NCBI RefSeq assembly: GCF_016865365.1
Contig: NZ_AP024469.1
Coordinates: 3,192,501-3,256,500, forward strand
DNA: 64,000 nucleotides
Origin: Geobacter sp. SVR
GTDB lineage: Bacteria > Desulfobacterota > Desulfuromonadia > Geobacterales > Pseudopelobacteraceae
Direction of reading: 5' to 3'
The notes below the pieces were generated by a model. That model searched no databases. It was not told where the DNA came from and saw only the letters and a list, made by a program, of their open reading frames with translations. Positions 41,773 through 48,929 of the stretch are shown piece after piece (positions within the stretch are counted from its first letter, which is position 1; each line of letters opens with the position of its first letter). A program made the translations under genes and the position numbers.

Positions 41773-41831
41773 CTATAACGGGCCGCGTTTCAGCGGTGAG
41801 CGGAGCGATCCGCTGGTAACGTTGGTTAAAT
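41773..41831 (+). repeat. attC-like site 1 (left edge)
   Basis: CTATAAC on the left and GTTAAAT (a full GTTRRRY) on the right. The inner stem is CAGCGG / CCGCTG. The left arm (GCACTATAACGG) equals that of attC-like site 4. Confidence 0.68.
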
Positions 41832-41850
41832 GAGCGAAAGGGAGGAAACA

Positions 41851-42315
41851 ATGGGAATCAGGATGACGATAAAAGATACGGATGCAGTCACTTTAGAGGA
41901 TCTACTGACACAGTTGCCGCACTCGGCAGCAGCGAAAGAAGCACGGGGCTATTCAAGGGAAATTGAACTGCTCAGGGATTTGGAGCGGAATTACTCGCAT
42001 CAGTTGGCAGAGTTGGCCCGACTCTCCGATATCATCTGCTCTCATCTCTATACGGCAGGTACAGGCGGAGATGCCGAGGTCATGGAGGCTGTCACTGAGA
42101 TCATGCAGTACGTTGATGCAGTTCGCCCTGGCAAGGGAGAAAAGGAAACCGCATGGGTCATGCACATCATTGGCCCTGACGATGTCATCCCGTGCAGAGG
42201 CGAATTTGACGCACTGCGAAAGGCGAACCAGCATAACAAGGCATTTGCAAAACTGATGGAAACCGACTCTTCGTCAAACGACCCGTACTGCGTTGCACTG
42301 GCAGAGTCCATTTAA
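41851..42315 (+). CDS. Cassette 1 protein, hypothetical
   Basis: GGGAGG lies five bases before the ATG at 41851; an ATG at 41830 sits inside the attC arm. The 154-residue acidic protein is mainly helical, with a possible coiled coil (SREIELLRDLERNYSHQLAEL). I know no family for it. The cassette unit starts GTTAAATG and ends CATTTAAC. Confidence 0.65.
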   Translation: MGIRMTIKDTDAVTLEDLLTQLPHSAAAKEARGYSREIELLRDLERNYSHQLAELARLSDIICSHLYTAGTGGDAEVMEAVTEIMQYVDAVRPGKGEKETAWVMHIIGPDDVIPCRGEFDALRKANQHNKAFAKLMETDSSSNDPYCVALAESI

Positions 42316-42364
42316 CAGATCAGCAGATGACCCGCCTTGGCTGTGTCCATCTGTCTGGTTAGTC
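42310..42364 (+). repeat. attC-like site 2
   Basis: ATTTAAC (perfect RYYYAAC) and GTTAGTC as outer cores; CAGATG / CATCTG as inner stem; AACAGA pairs with TCTGGTT with one bulged base. Confidence 0.7.
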
Positions 42365-42376
42365 AGGGGAATAAAA

Positions 42377-42586
42377 ATGATACGAGTAGTTATGGCACCA
42401 TTTGAGACATTTGCAGACCACCACGCACGATCAACCCACGATGATCCGTACAACGATGCTTTTATTTCTCATTGCCGGGAAAAAGCTGCTGAATACTCTG
42501 GGCTGTGCGGACCAACTCGTACCGCGCTATTGAGGGAGCTGAGGGAATCTCTCCCGTATCATTTTCGCAGCGTAGTTTTTGTCTGA
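42377..42586 (+). CDS. Cassette 2 protein, hypothetical
   Basis: The ATG at 42377 follows CAGGGGA and gives 69 residues (MIRVVMAPFETFADHHARSTHDDPY in its first part). No motif known. The stop codon lies in the extended left arm of the next attC-like site, the compact arrangement typical of gene cassettes. Confidence 0.58.
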   Translation: MIRVVMAPFETFADHHARSTHDDPYNDAFISHCREKAAEYSGLCGPTRTALLRELRESLPYHFRSVVFV

Positions 42587-42645
42587 CTAACGGCCAGGGC
42601 GGTGAACCGCCGTCTTTTGGGCGGCTTCCAGCGTCCTGGTTATAG
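42585..42645 (+). repeat. attC-like site 3
   Basis: TAACGGCCAGG on the left pairs with CCTGGTTA on the right. A second stem, GGCGG with CCGCC, lies inside. The right core is GTTATAG. Confidence 0.72.
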
Positions 42646-42678
42646 TGCGCTGCCAACTACGGAGTGAGGAGGAATATC

Positions 42679-43155
42679 ATGCAAATGGCAAAGGCTACTA
42701 AAAAGGATATGGAAGTGATAGCAAGCCTCGCGGCCCTGCTGAACAGTGTTAACCGTGGCTCTTTTCCCCCTGGTGAAGATGGGGAATATCTGGAGAGTGA
42801 CCCGGAAGATTTTGACGAGGATGACCCGGAGCATCACAAGGTATTTTATGACCGTATCATGGGGATGCTCGGCAGGAATCCGGGGACGGTGAACCGGGTG
42901 GTATTGGGCTTTCACACGCTCATGCACAACAATTTGGTTGACCCCGGCAAAGATCATCTTGCGCTGCATCCTGACCTGATCCGGGCAAAAGAGGTGCTGG
43001 CTGCCACGGAAACCGCAATCAGGGATTACCATTTTGCCTTGGACAGCCGGGAGCATGGCGGGGTGGCACAGGATAAGGCAATCAAGACCATTGAGGATGC
43101 GCTAAATCTTCCCTGGCGACAGGGTGAAGAGTTGGAGCGGCGGAAAGCACTATAA
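42679..43155 (+). CDS. Cassette 3 protein, hypothetical
   Basis: AGGAGGA precedes the ATG at 42679. The 158-residue protein has an acidic segment (ESDPEDFDEDDPEHH) and a helical C-terminus (AIKTIEDALNLPWRQGEELE). The unit starts GTTATAGTGC and ends GCACTATAAC, a perfect 10-base complementarity. I do not recognise the family. Confidence 0.66.
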   Translation: MQMAKATKKDMEVIASLAALLNSVNRGSFPPGEDGEYLESDPEDFDEDDPEHHKVFYDRIMGMLGRNPGTVNRVVLGFHTLMHNNLVDPGKDHLALHPDLIRAKEVLAATETAIRDYHFALDSREHGGVAQDKAIKTIEDALNLPWRQGEELERRKAL

Positions 43156-43206
43156 CGGTTTTAGCTGTGCCGCCGCAGGGCGGTCAGCACCAGCGGTTTG
43201 TTAGAA
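43150..43206 (+). repeat. attC-like site 4
   Basis: CTATAAC and GTTAGAA cores. The inner stem GCTG-T-GCCGCC pairs with GGCGG-T-CAGC, with unpaired bases as in attC sites. Confidence 0.72.
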
Positions 43207-43243
43207 TCTGAATCGCGCTTGGCCGAAGGCCATGAGGTTGGTT

Positions 43244-44221
43244 ATGACTGAACAACAATTGAAAACCTTATTTCTTCGTCAACGACAATCGCTTCCTCTG
43301 CGGATGGTCATTCAGATGTCGATCAGGCGTATTGTCGCATGGCGGGAATACTGGCAGGGTTTGGGCAAGGATGTCTATGTATCGCTGGGGGGGAAGGATT
43401 CTCATGCCCTGCTCAACTTGGTCCGCACCGTTTACCCAGACGTGCCGGGCGTGTTCGTGGACACCGGCTTGGAATACCCCGAAGTGCGGGAGCTGAACCG
43501 CAGAACACCGAATGTGATTATTCTTAAGCCGAAATTGACCTTTGCTCAAGTCGTGGAAATATACGGCTGGCCGGTGGTGTCGAAGAAAATGGCTCAGTAT
43601 ATCCATGAAATCCAGAATCCCACTGAGAGAAATAAAAACACAGTGAGGTTGAGAACTACAGGATTTCGAGCGAACGGTACTTTTTCACCCATGTCGAAGA
43701 TCAGCGACAAGTGGCTGTACCTGAAAGACGCTCCTTTTAAAATCAGTAACGCATGTTGCCACATTATGAAAGTCAATCCGCTACGCAAATTTGCAAAAGA
43801 AGCAAACCTGATTCCGATCATTGGTACTACTTCCGATGAGTCAGACACGAGGGAGCACAATTACATCAGGTATGGATGTAACGCCTACAACACCAAATTC
43901 CCGGTATCAACCCCCATTATCTTTTGGACTGAGCAGCATGTCCTCCAGTATCTGCGGGAAAACGATATTGAAGTGGCGAGTTGTTACGGGCAACAGGTCC
44001 AGCGTACAGAATGCAAATGGATATTTACTGGAGTACAGCGCACCGGATGTATGCCGTGTGGTTTTGGGGGACATTTGGAACCCCGACCGAATCGGTTCGA
44101 AAGGATGGAGCAGACACACCCGAACATGCACAAGTACATCATGTACGGGCTTAACGGCAAAGAGGTATTTGATTATTGCGGGATACCTTGGAGGCAAGAA
44201 CAAAGCTGTTTCGCCTTTTAG
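43244..44221 (+). CDS. Cassette 4: PAPS-reductase-family (PP-loop) protein
   Basis: From ATG 43244 after GAGG (ATG 43232 is an alternative), 325 residues. The PP-loop is YVSLGGKDSHALLNL, a variant of SGGxDS, followed by GVFVDTGLEYPEVREL. A C-terminal Cys cluster includes RTGCMPCGFGG. This matches phosphoadenosine-phosphosulfate reductase-like proteins of phages and DndC-type genes, which activate with ATP and handle sulfur. Host sulfate assimilation is one option; DNA or RNA thiolation is another. The cassette ends are a perfect 19-bp inverted repeat. Confidence 0.84.
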   Translation: MTEQQLKTLFLRQRQSLPLRMVIQMSIRRIVAWREYWQGLGKDVYVSLGGKDSHALLNLVRTVYPDVPGVFVDTGLEYPEVRELNRRTPNVIILKPKLTFAQVVEIYGWPVVSKKMAQYIHEIQNPTERNKNTVRLRTTGFRANGTFSPMSKISDKWLYLKDAPFKISNACCHIMKVNPLRKFAKEANLIPIIGTTSDESDTREHNYIRYGCNAYNTKFPVSTPIIFWTEQHVLQYLRENDIEVASCYGQQVQRTECKWIFTGVQRTGCMPCGFGGHLEPRPNRFERMEQTHPNMHKYIMYGLNGKEVFDYCGIPWRQEQSCFAF

Positions 44222-44232
44222 CGCGATTCAGA

Positions 44233-44270
44233 TTCTAACGGGCCGGGAGTCCACCAGCGGGCAGAAAGGA
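44233..44270 (+). repeat. attC-like site 5, right arm missing
   Basis: The left arm TTCTAACGGG is present but no GTTA partner follows before the next gene. The left part of the following cassette seems deleted; its end predicts a start GTTAAGCGAC that is absent. Confidence 0.5.
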
Positions 44271-44277
44271 TAAAGAG

Positions 44278-44661
44278 ATGAGCAATACAATGTTCCCCAT
44301 CAATCATGCGCTGAACGGAGGCGATGACTGCCCGACTGAGTGCGGAGACTGGTTAAGCGACGTTGGTGCCGAAATTCACGCGAACAAACTCCGGCATGGC
44401 TGGAAAGTTACCACTTCGGAGGATTGGGAAGATCAGCACGAAATCCCCGCTGTTCTGGCCCTGATCCACTCCGAGGTTTCTGAGGCGCTGGAAGCGTTCC
44501 GCAAGAATGACCGTGCCAACTTTGAAGAAGAGCTTGCCGACATCGGCATTCGTTTGATCGGTCTTTCTCATGGCATGGGGATTGACCTCAAGACGGCAAT
44601 TTTCGAGAAGGTGCGGCGGAATCGGGTTAGAGAGTATCGGCACGGCGGCAAGCGGGTATAG
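44278..44661 (+). CDS. Cassette 5: MazG-like nucleotide pyrophosphohydrolase
   Basis: This 127-residue protein has the MazG fold motif LALIHSEVSEALEAFRKND...NFEEELADIGIRLIGLSHGMGID, with the EExxE...ExxD metal ligands. MazG-type enzymes cleave NTPs or dNTPs to NMP; phage versions can alter nucleotide or ppGpp pools. An AAAGGA precedes the start. Its upstream attC site is incomplete, so this cassette may no longer be mobile on its own. Confidence 0.85.
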   Translation: MSNTMFPINHALNGGDDCPTECGDWLSDVGAEIHANKLRHGWKVTTSEDWEDQHEIPAVLALIHSEVSEALEAFRKNDRANFEEELADIGIRLIGLSHGMGIDLKTAIFEKVRRNRVREYRHGGKRV

Positions 44662-44663
44662 TC

Positions 44664-44724
44664 GCTTAACGGGCTACCAGTCACCAGCCAGGCCGTATGG
44701 TCTGGTGGAGTGGTCTGGTTAGAA
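44664..44724 (+). repeat. attC-like site 6
   Basis: GCTTAAC (perfect RYYYAAC) and GTTAGAA cores. CACCAG / CTGGTG forms the inner stem and ACCAG / CTGGT the outer one. Confidence 0.72.
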
Positions 44725-44782
44725 TCTTAAATCGACGCTGGCCGCAAGGCCATAGCCTCAAGGGGTGCAATCGAGGACATAT

Positions 44783-45001
44783 ATGGACAAACGAGATGTT
44801 ACAGCCGAACTGGCTCCTCTGGAGGTTGTCGGGGTGAGAATAGCGCAAATACTCATGAGCCGTGCATACTGCGCGTGGGTGCCACAGTGGGCGTGGGAAA
44901 TGTACCGCAACGACGCGCAGGCAATCGCCTCTGAATTGAGAAAGATCGGGATCACGGACGATATGGTCAGAGTGGAAGTAATGAGGCAAGCAGGGCGATA
45001 A
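44783..45001 (+). CDS. Cassette 6 protein, hypothetical
   Basis: The ATG at 44783 after GAGG gives 72 residues (MDKRDVTAELAPLEVVGVRIAQ in part, ending VRVEVMRQAGR). No family recognised. The unit begins GTTAGAATCTTAAATCG, similar to the start of cassette 4, but ends GGGCGATAAC. Start and end are not complementary, which suggests fusion of two units. Confidence 0.58.
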   Translation: MDKRDVTAELAPLEVVGVRIAQILMSRAYCAWVPQWAWEMYRNDAQAIASELRKIGITDDMVRVEVMRQAGR

Positions 45002-45066
45002 CGGCCATGGCGCTGACCCGTCCACCGGGCAGTTTCGGCGGTCGGTGGCCGGCGTCCTGGTTATAT
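44996..45066 (+). repeat. attC-like site 7
   Basis: CGATAAC on the left and GTTATAT on the right, 71 bases overall, GC-rich with imperfect internal dyads (CCACC / GGTGG). Confidence 0.66.
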
Positions 45067-45083
45067 TTCGTAGGAGGGTGACG

Positions 45084-45353
45084 ATGGAACCTAAAATGCA
45101 ACTTTTCCATGACGAATGCCAGAAACCTTTTTCTGAGTTGCCCGAATTAAAAGCTGATGAAAGTGGGCGCACATGGTCATTCCAAGAGGGTGGCCGGGGT
45201 TTAGAGCGGGGGCAGTGGTCTATTTCTGTTTTCCGTGGCGAGATTACGGATATTTACCCGCTGCCGGAATCAATCAACTCCATTATCAATCTGGTGGAGA
45301 AGTGGGGGCAGGACAAGGCGAGAAACGCCATGAAAGCGGCGTTAGGATTATAA
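45084..45353 (+). CDS. Cassette 7 protein, hypothetical
   Basis: AGGAGGG precedes the ATG at 45084. The 89-residue protein reads GRTWSFQEGGRGLERGQWSISVFRGEIT in the middle and has an alpha/beta look. Its stop lies in the left arm of the next attC-like site. I do not recognise the family. Confidence 0.62.
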   Translation: MEPKMQLFHDECQKPFSELPELKADESGRTWSFQEGGRGLERGQWSISVFRGEITDIYPLPESINSIINLVEKWGQDKARNAMKAALGL

Positions 45354-45407
45354 CGGTTGACGGGTGTGCGGGGACCGCAGGCCCTCCACACCAACCGTCT
45401 GTTAAGC
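45348..45407 (+). repeat. attC-like site 8
   Basis: TTATAAC and GTTAAGC (a full GTTRRRY) cores. ACGGTT pairs with AACCGT and GGTGTG with CACACC, separated by short bulges: the clearest imperfect hairpin of the set. Confidence 0.76.
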
Positions 45408-45426
45408 GCGATTTTAAGGGGGAAAT

Positions 45427-46131
45427 ATGAAGGTTGAAAAGAACACAAGCTACGTATTCAAATTTATGCTGTCGTCGGGTGATGGTGATGATTATCCAGG
45501 GTGTAAACTGACGGTTGCTTTCTGGCGCTGGCTCATTGTTTTTGGCCTGCCGCCGATCATTAAGCCGGACGTGTTCAAGGTTCGTGGGCAGTACAACTAT
45601 GACCAGTACATCGAGCGCCGTTACGGGGTGTACCTGTTTGAGAACCATTTTAACATCTGCTACGGCAGGGGCGACGCCAATTTTCACAGGGATGAATTTG
45701 GACCGGAACAGCGGTGGAGTTGTTTTCTACCATGGAATGAATTGCGTTTTGTACGTCACAGCGTCTATGGCCTCCAGGGTGAGCATGTGCGAACGTTAGG
45801 CAAAGGAGAGCACACGTATGAAATGGGCGATGTAATCCCACGGGTTGTATTTCCATTTCGGGATTACGATGGCGAAGCGTTGAATGCAACAACATTCATC
45901 GAAGAACGTGAGTGGCACCGGGGAGAAAAGTGGTTCAAATGGTTGTCGTTGTTTTTCAAGCCAATGATCCGCCGCAGCCTTGATATTCAATTCAGTGGGG
46001 AAATAGGGCCGCGCAAAGGATCGTGGAAGGGTGGCACTATCGGCCACAGTATTGACTTGGAACCGGGGGAACTTCACGAGTCGGCTTTCCGGCGCTACTG
46101 CCAAACCCACAATATGACGTTTGACACTTAA
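45427..46131 (+). CDS. Cassette 8 protein, hypothetical
   Basis: An AAGGGGGA ribosome site precedes the ATG. The 234-residue protein is rich in aromatic residues (WRWLIVFGLPPIIKPD, FKWLSLFFKPMIRR) and looks soluble with beta content. I know no family. It is the last gene of the cluster; the following bases (CTTAATGGTTAGCGG) look like a decayed attC arm in which AAC has become AAT. Confidence 0.62.
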   Translation: MKVEKNTSYVFKFMLSSGDGDDYPGCKLTVAFWRWLIVFGLPPIIKPDVFKVRGQYNYDQYIERRYGVYLFENHFNICYGRGDANFHRDEFGPEQRWSCFLPWNELRFVRHSVYGLQGEHVRTLGKGEHTYEMGDVIPRVVFPFRDYDGEALNATTFIEEREWHRGEKWFKWLSLFFKPMIRRSLDIQFSGEIGPRKGSWKGGTIGHSIDLEPGELHESAFRRYCQTHNMTFDT

Positions 46132-46152
46132 TGGTTAGCGGTTCACCCACGA

Positions 46153-46245
46153 TCAATCCAACCATTGCAGTTTTTCAAATAGTTCATCAAAAGCGGCGCA
46201 ACGATCAGCTTTGATTTGCTGGTTATCGCAATCGAGGTCAACCAT
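46153..46245 (-). CDS. Possible 30-residue remnant or micro-ORF
   Basis: On the minus strand ATG 46245 opens a 30-codon frame with protein-like composition (MVDLDCDNQQIKADRCAAFD, then a helical end). The same frame is open further upstream without a start, so this may be the tail of a broken gene brought in with the cassette cluster. Confidence 0.22.
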   Translation of the reverse strand: MVDLDCDNQQIKADRCAAFDELFEKLQWLD

Positions 46246-46409
46246 GGAGAAACGAGCTGTGCGCGATACCCCCTGGCCCACAGCCCCTGCAACCAGTCGA
46301 AAGCCAGGTCAGGCGCCACATCAGAGAGTATGGGGACGAGTAGCAAATATCTCAGTTGCAAAAAACATCTTGACAATTTCTTATATTATAGTAGATGCTC
46401 AGCGCATAA

Positions 46410-46428
46410 TTCTTCTATTGTAGAAGAA
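46410..46428. promoter_or_regulatory. 19-bp palindrome TTCTTC-N7-GAAGAA, pre-terminase copy
   Basis: TTCTTCTA-TTG-TAGAAGAA is a perfect dyad with 8-base arms. Its reverse complement matches 32065-32083 at 17 of 19 bases. It lies about 150 bases before the small terminase gene. Confidence 0.62.
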
Positions 46429-46575
46429 AAAGAAAATTCCTGCTGTTGCGTATGCCAAGAGGTGGCAACCATGAAACCTTCAAATGGGTAGAGACGTTAA
46501 GGCAGGTAATTAAGTAACCACTCCCGCAACGGGCGGGGTGTCCAAGACCGATAGCCACAATGGAGCGCATCGGCA

Positions 46576-47199
46576 ATGAAAGAGCAAAAGCAGCAGACCA
46601 CAAATCGACGTGGCAACAAGCAGGGGACTATCTCGGAAGAGGTGTCCCCTTCTGTCGTTGGTGCTCTTCCTCTGGAGAATGAGGGGCATGAGCGCTTCTG
46701 TCTGGAGATCCTGAACCGCAAACCGAACGTCCGTGCTTATAAACTCGCCTATCCTGATGCTGCTTATATGTCGGCTGCTGCTGCATCATCCGTCCTCTTA
46801 AAAGATCATAAAATACAAGAGCGCATTGCTTACCTCAAAGAAGAGCAGCGATCACGGCTCAGAATGTCCGCTGATGATGTCCTCATGGGCCTTGAGATGG
46901 CGGCTCGTCTCGACCCTGCGGATCTCTACAAAGATGACGGCTCACTCATCAATATCAAAGATATGCCCTACGAGGTGCGAATCTGTATTGAAAAGTTTGA
47001 GAGCGACTCGATCTTAGTTGGGGAAGGCAAGAACAAGAAGAACATAGGTCGCACGTCAAAGGTCCATTTCATCAGCAAAAAGTCTGCTCTTGAACTCCTC
47101 GCGCGTCATCACAAGCTCCTCACTGACAAGTTAGAGGTGAAGGTAACTAAATCCCTGGAAGATCTGCTGACTGAGAGTGAGAGGGAGGGCGAAGAATGA
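46576..47199 (+). CDS. terS: Terminase small subunit
   Basis: This 207-residue protein has the helix-turn-helix of terminase_2-type small subunits (FCLEILNRKPNVRAYKLAYPDAAYMSAAAASSVLL in part) and a later SALELLARHHKLLTDKLEVKV, typical of such proteins. It recognises packaging DNA and loads the large subunit. The gene stop overlaps the terL start. The initiating ATG has only a modest GGAG ten bases upstream. Confidence 0.85.
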   Translation: MKEQKQQTTNRRGNKQGTISEEVSPSVVGALPLENEGHERFCLEILNRKPNVRAYKLAYPDAAYMSAAAASSVLLKDHKIQERIAYLKEEQRSRLRMSADDVLMGLEMAARLDPADLYKDDGSLINIKDMPYEVRICIEKFESDSILVGEGKNKKNIGRTSKVHFISKKSALELLARHHKLLTDKLEVKVTKSLEDLLTESEREGEE

Positions 47200-48692
47200 C
47201 TCCAGCCGCCTCTCGTCTCCGGACTTGGAGAGAGAACCCTGTACAGTTCGTGTGGGACAACTTCAGGGTTGAGCCTGACGCATGGCAAAAGGAGGCGCTT
47301 GAGTATGTCGGAGGGGATTATAACCCTTGCCGGCGCTTGGGAATGAAGGCCTGCACAGGTCCAGGGAAGACAGCCGTGCTTGCTTGGATCGGTTGGCAGC
47401 GGCTCGCATGTTTCGGCCGGAAGAATGAACATCCCAAAGGGGCCGCGCTGTCAGAAACAAAGGACAATCTCAGGGATAACCTCTGGCCGGAGCTTTCACA
47501 CTGGCAGAAGCGCAGCGAGTTCCTTATGTCTCAATTCACTTGGGGCAAGGAGCGTATATCATCAAATGACCATCCTGAGGACTGGTTTCTTTCCGCCCGA
47601 TCCTTCGCTAAGGATGCCGACGAGAAGGCAATCGGTAATTCCCTTTCTGGTCTGCATGGATCTTTCCCCTTCATTTTGCTCGACGAGACAGGCGATCAGC
47701 CTCCCGCGGTAATCAAGAAAGCATCACAGATATTCACCGGAAATCCAGTTGATGCTCTGCTCGCGGCGGCAGGAAACCCGACGAGCATAGCAGGGCTCCT
47801 TTACGAGATATGCACTCACTCACGAGAGCAATGGAAGATCATCACCATCACGGCCGATCCTGATGACCCAAAGCGTACTCCTCGCGTGTCCGTAGAGCAT
47901 GCTCGTGAAGAGATCCGTCTCAATGGCAGGGATAATCCGTGGGTAATGGCGACGATCCTGGGGTTATTCCCTCCCTGCGGGTTCAATGCCTTGGTAGGTG
48001 CCGAAGACATCGAGGCAGCGTTTAAGCGGCACTATCGACCAGATCAATACGATTTTGCAGCGAAGATTATCGGCGTTGATGTAGCACGAGAGGGGAATGA
48101 CCGCTCTACGTTCTGTCCGCGACAAGGGCTTGTTGCCTTCAAGCCGCGGGAATTCCGCAACGCACGAAGCAATGTCTTGGGTACGTCTCTCGCTCAGGCT
48201 GAAGACAAGTGGAGCGCCGACGGAGTGATCGTTGACGGTACTGGCGGATACGGCTCAGGAGTGATCGACTTCGGTTCCAACATGGGGCGGACTTGGTTTG
48301 ATTGCCAGTTTGCTGGCAAGTCTCCTGATCCGAAGTTCTTCAACATGAGAGCTTATATCCTATGGCAGTTCGCAGAGTGGATCAAGAACGGTGGAGCGCT
48401 CCCCTATATCCCGCAACTCCTCAAGGAAGCGCCGGCGATTACCTACACCTACTCAGGGGACAAGATCCTCATGAAGCCAAAAGAGATCATCAAGAAAGAA
48501 ATTGGTGTTTCTCCTGATTACTTTGACGGGTATGCAACGACCTTCGCCTATCCGATCCAACCGAAACCGCGAATTCCGTCGAACATCCACGTCGGCTCCG
48601 CTGGCGACTACGATCCCGTTGCTCGTGCCGAAGAGTTGATGAAGCGATCCTCCGGCCGTGGCGACTACAACCCTTTTAACGAGAGGAGATGA
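47196..48692 (+). CDS. terL: Terminase large subunit
   Basis: This 498-residue motor has Walker A KACTGPGKTAVLAW (about residues 52-65) and Walker B PFILLDETGDQ (about 159). The RNase H-like nuclease domain has its first Asp in IIGVDVAREGNDRS and a later VDGTGGYGSGVID. It translocates phage DNA into the prohead and cuts concatemers. The ATGA overlap ties it to terS. Confidence 0.92.
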   Translation: MTPAASRLRTWRENPVQFVWDNFRVEPDAWQKEALEYVGGDYNPCRRLGMKACTGPGKTAVLAWIGWQRLACFGRKNEHPKGAALSETKDNLRDNLWPELSHWQKRSEFLMSQFTWGKERISSNDHPEDWFLSARSFAKDADEKAIGNSLSGLHGSFPFILLDETGDQPPAVIKKASQIFTGNPVDALLAAAGNPTSIAGLLYEICTHSREQWKIITITADPDDPKRTPRVSVEHAREEIRLNGRDNPWVMATILGLFPPCGFNALVGAEDIEAAFKRHYRPDQYDFAAKIIGVDVAREGNDRSTFCPRQGLVAFKPREFRNARSNVLGTSLAQAEDKWSADGVIVDGTGGYGSGVIDFGSNMGRTWFDCQFAGKSPDPKFFNMRAYILWQFAEWIKNGGALPYIPQLLKEAPAITYTYSGDKILMKPKEIIKKEIGVSPDYFDGYATTFAYPIQPKPRIPSNIHVGSAGDYDPVARAEELMKRSSGRGDYNPFNERR

Positions 48693-48694
48693 CG

Positions 48695-48916
48695 ATGAAG
48701 TTCATCACAGGCGTCGCAATTGTAACCTGCTCCGGGGGAGCCCCCTCTCCTCCTCCGCCCCCTGCTCCTCCTCCTGAAGCTCAGGACGCAGGAGTCACGG
48801 CATCACGTGACAAAGAGCGTCGTCTCCGCCGTGCAGCTGCGAGCAATACCTTTTTGACATCTGGCACAACGACGACTCCGGCTGTTATCGGAACGAAGAC
48901 CTTACTCGGGCAGTAA
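48695..48916 (+). CDS. Small proline-rich virion-region protein
   Basis: GAGGAG precedes the ATG at 48695. The 73-residue protein has an N-terminal hydrophobic motif (MKFITGVAIVTCSGG), a proline stretch (PSPPPPPAPPPEA) and a C-terminus (TFLTSGTTTTPAVIGTKTLLGQ) like short proteins located before portal genes in T7/BPP-1-type phages. The N-terminal motif is shared with four other genes of the module. Confidence 0.62.
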   Translation: MKFITGVAIVTCSGGAPSPPPPPAPPPEAQDAGVTASRDKERRLRRAAASNTFLTSGTTTTPAVIGTKTLLGQ

Positions 48917-48929
48917 TCAGGGGTGAATC

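Larger units (their letters stand above)
41773..46140 (+). mobile_element. Integron cassette cluster without integrase (CALIN-like) inside prophage
   Basis: Eight small same-direction genes are separated by imperfect palindromes with TAAC(GG) on the left and (TG)GTTA on the right, 55-71 bases long. The bases starting each unit are the reverse complement of the bases ending it: GTTAAATG/CATTTAAC, GTTAGTCAG/CTGACTAAC, GTTATAGTGC/GCACTATAAC, and 19 bases for the fourth. This is the expected geometry of attC sites and excised circular cassettes. No integron integrase is in the window. The left edge truncates a phage methyltransferase. Confidence 0.72.
46132..46575. other. Junction region between cassette cluster and terminase genes
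   Basis: About 440 bases without a convincing gene, although several frames are open. It holds the decayed last attC arm, a TTGACA box at 46370-46375 without a good -10, and the palindrome at 46410-46428. Transcription of the structural module may start here. Confidence 0.45.

Noticed and set aside
46143-46376. 77-codon minus frame and two open plus frames in the junction before the terminase
   Set aside because: Several frames are open at once, none has a good start or known motif. Only a 30-codon frame is kept, with low confidence.
46370-46398. Sigma-70 promoter with TTGACA before the terminase
   Set aside because: The -35 box is perfect, but no acceptable -10 occurs at 16-18 bases, so it was not listed as a promoter.
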